From: Cymodocea nodosa
Lineage: Eukaryota; Streptophyta; Magnoliopsida; Alismatales; Cymodoceaceae
DNA: 64,000 nt
Reading direction: 5' to 3'
Assembly (NCBI GenBank): GCA_036874045.1
Contig: CM072346.1
Location: forward strand, 13,492,001-13,556,000
Shown here: piece by piece, positions 63,233-64,000 of the stretch
Position numbering within the stretch: the first letter of the stretch is position 1
Layout of the letters: each line of letters starts with the position of its first letter
Position numbers and translations under genes: made by a program
Notes under the pieces: model-generated
Seen by the model: the letters and a program-made list of their open reading frames with translations, nothing else
Database searches by the model: none
What the model was told of the DNA's origin: nothing

Positions 63233-63885
63233 TGGTGGAGGAGGCGGCGGCGGCGGGGGGTCATCTCCTTACAAAGAACGAGCCCACATCGATGATCGGA
63301 ATAATCGCCGTTGCAAAACTATCGGTTCTCAATCATTTCCGAAAGAATTAAATCATCTACAAAATTATTGATATCACTCTATCACATGTATACACATACA
63401 TAATTACTCCAATAAAACTCGTAGGCAGGAGGAGGTTAGAATTTTCGAGAATTGGTTGATGACATTTATTATTGTTGTATTCTTCCTTCTTGTCATTTTT
63501 CTTTTTTCTTTTTGTTGATTGATCATGAAAATTAGAAGGATATGACAATTGTGTCTTTTCCTTTTGTTAATTTCGTAACTATACATCACGTCCTTCTCCC
63601 GTAATTCTCCATTTCTGTGTGGATGAAGTCTGTAAAAGTCTCCACGTATTTATTTTGTTGTTGTCATCAACTAATGAAATTACAAATGTTTAACTATCTT
63701 TTGTTACTGATTGTAACGTGCCCCAGGTAGATGGCCAAGCATATTTTATTGCCTAACAGGTAAATTACCACTTGTTTCATAATAAATTCCGAATTTTTTT
63801 ATAATTGTTGTGAAATTCTTAATTCATGATCAACACATATATGCTTAGGTTTAACCTTTACTTAAATAATGTGAAACCACTTTTA

Positions 63886-63922
<37 letters not shown>

Positions 63923-64000
63923 CTTGTAACTTATTTAATAAAATATATTTCTTAATAATATTTTCTATATGGTGAAGAATAGCTTAGAAAAGTTCCTTTG
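63233..64000. other. 3' region of LRR gene 2 and end of window
   Basis: To about 63555 it matches the 3' region of unit 1. A (CT)n microsatellite of about 30 bp is at 63891-63921. No gene is seen. Confidence 0.6.

Larger units (their letters stand above)
60430..63555 (+). repeat. Direct segmental duplication, unit 2
   Basis: Same-orientation counterpart of 46965-50285, with about 10 kb of unrelated sequence between the two units. Confidence 0.9.

Noticed and set aside
62776..63264. 162-codon Pro-rich frame on the minus strand
   Set aside because: Complement of the Gly repeats; a composition artefact.

Overview
This is a plant nuclear window: introns are spliced, gene space is GC-rich, intergenic DNA is very AT-rich, and transposable elements are nested in one another. 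GC-rich exons in several genes and the gene families present suggest a commelinid monocot, possibly Zingiberales. That assignment is an inference from composition and family resemblance only.

Region by region. 498-2849 (-) is an intact single-exon gene derived from a hAT transposase (BED finger protein of the At1g12380/At1g62870 type). 2.9-6.4 kb is AT-rich intergenic DNA with exon-like islands I cannot identify. 6.4-17.4 kb is a nest: a decayed LINE reverse transcriptase, split by a decayed Copia element (LTRs 7476-7595 and 16805-16945), which is itself split by two oppositely oriented copies of a roughly 2.3 kb non-coding repeat rich in palindromic boxes. 18.1-23.2 kb is a decayed hAT transposon split by a third copy of that repeat.

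25.0-38.3 kb is the conserved gene core. It holds a three-exon pollen-receptor-like kinase with a pseudokinase signature (+). After it comes a ribosomal protein eL38 gene (-), an eight-exon RRS1 ribosome-assembly gene (+), and a second eL38 gene (+) that is an inverted duplicate of the first. The 60S-biogenesis gene RRS1 is therefore bracketed by two copies of a gene for a 60S protein.

38.5-46.1 kb holds Harbinger-like debris and a complete but inactivated Copia element with LTRs, primer-binding site, polypurine tract, near-perfect target duplication and an odd GC-rich leader. 47.0-50.3 kb and 60.4-63.6 kb are two direct copies of a roughly 3.2 kb segment. Each carries a secreted LRR protein gene (At4g06744-like/LRX-like) whose Pro-rich hinge leads into a very long Gly-rich tail. 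The LRR parts are nearly identical, including a 287 bp stretch with no difference that spans an intron, while the tails have diverged completely by repeat slippage. Between them (50.3-60.4 kb) are repeats and a Harbinger fragment, with no gene I can support.

The most interesting items are the LRR/Pro/Gly tandem pair with its apparent conversion tract and GC-AG intron, the inverted eL38 pair around RRS1, and the palindrome-box repeat family.
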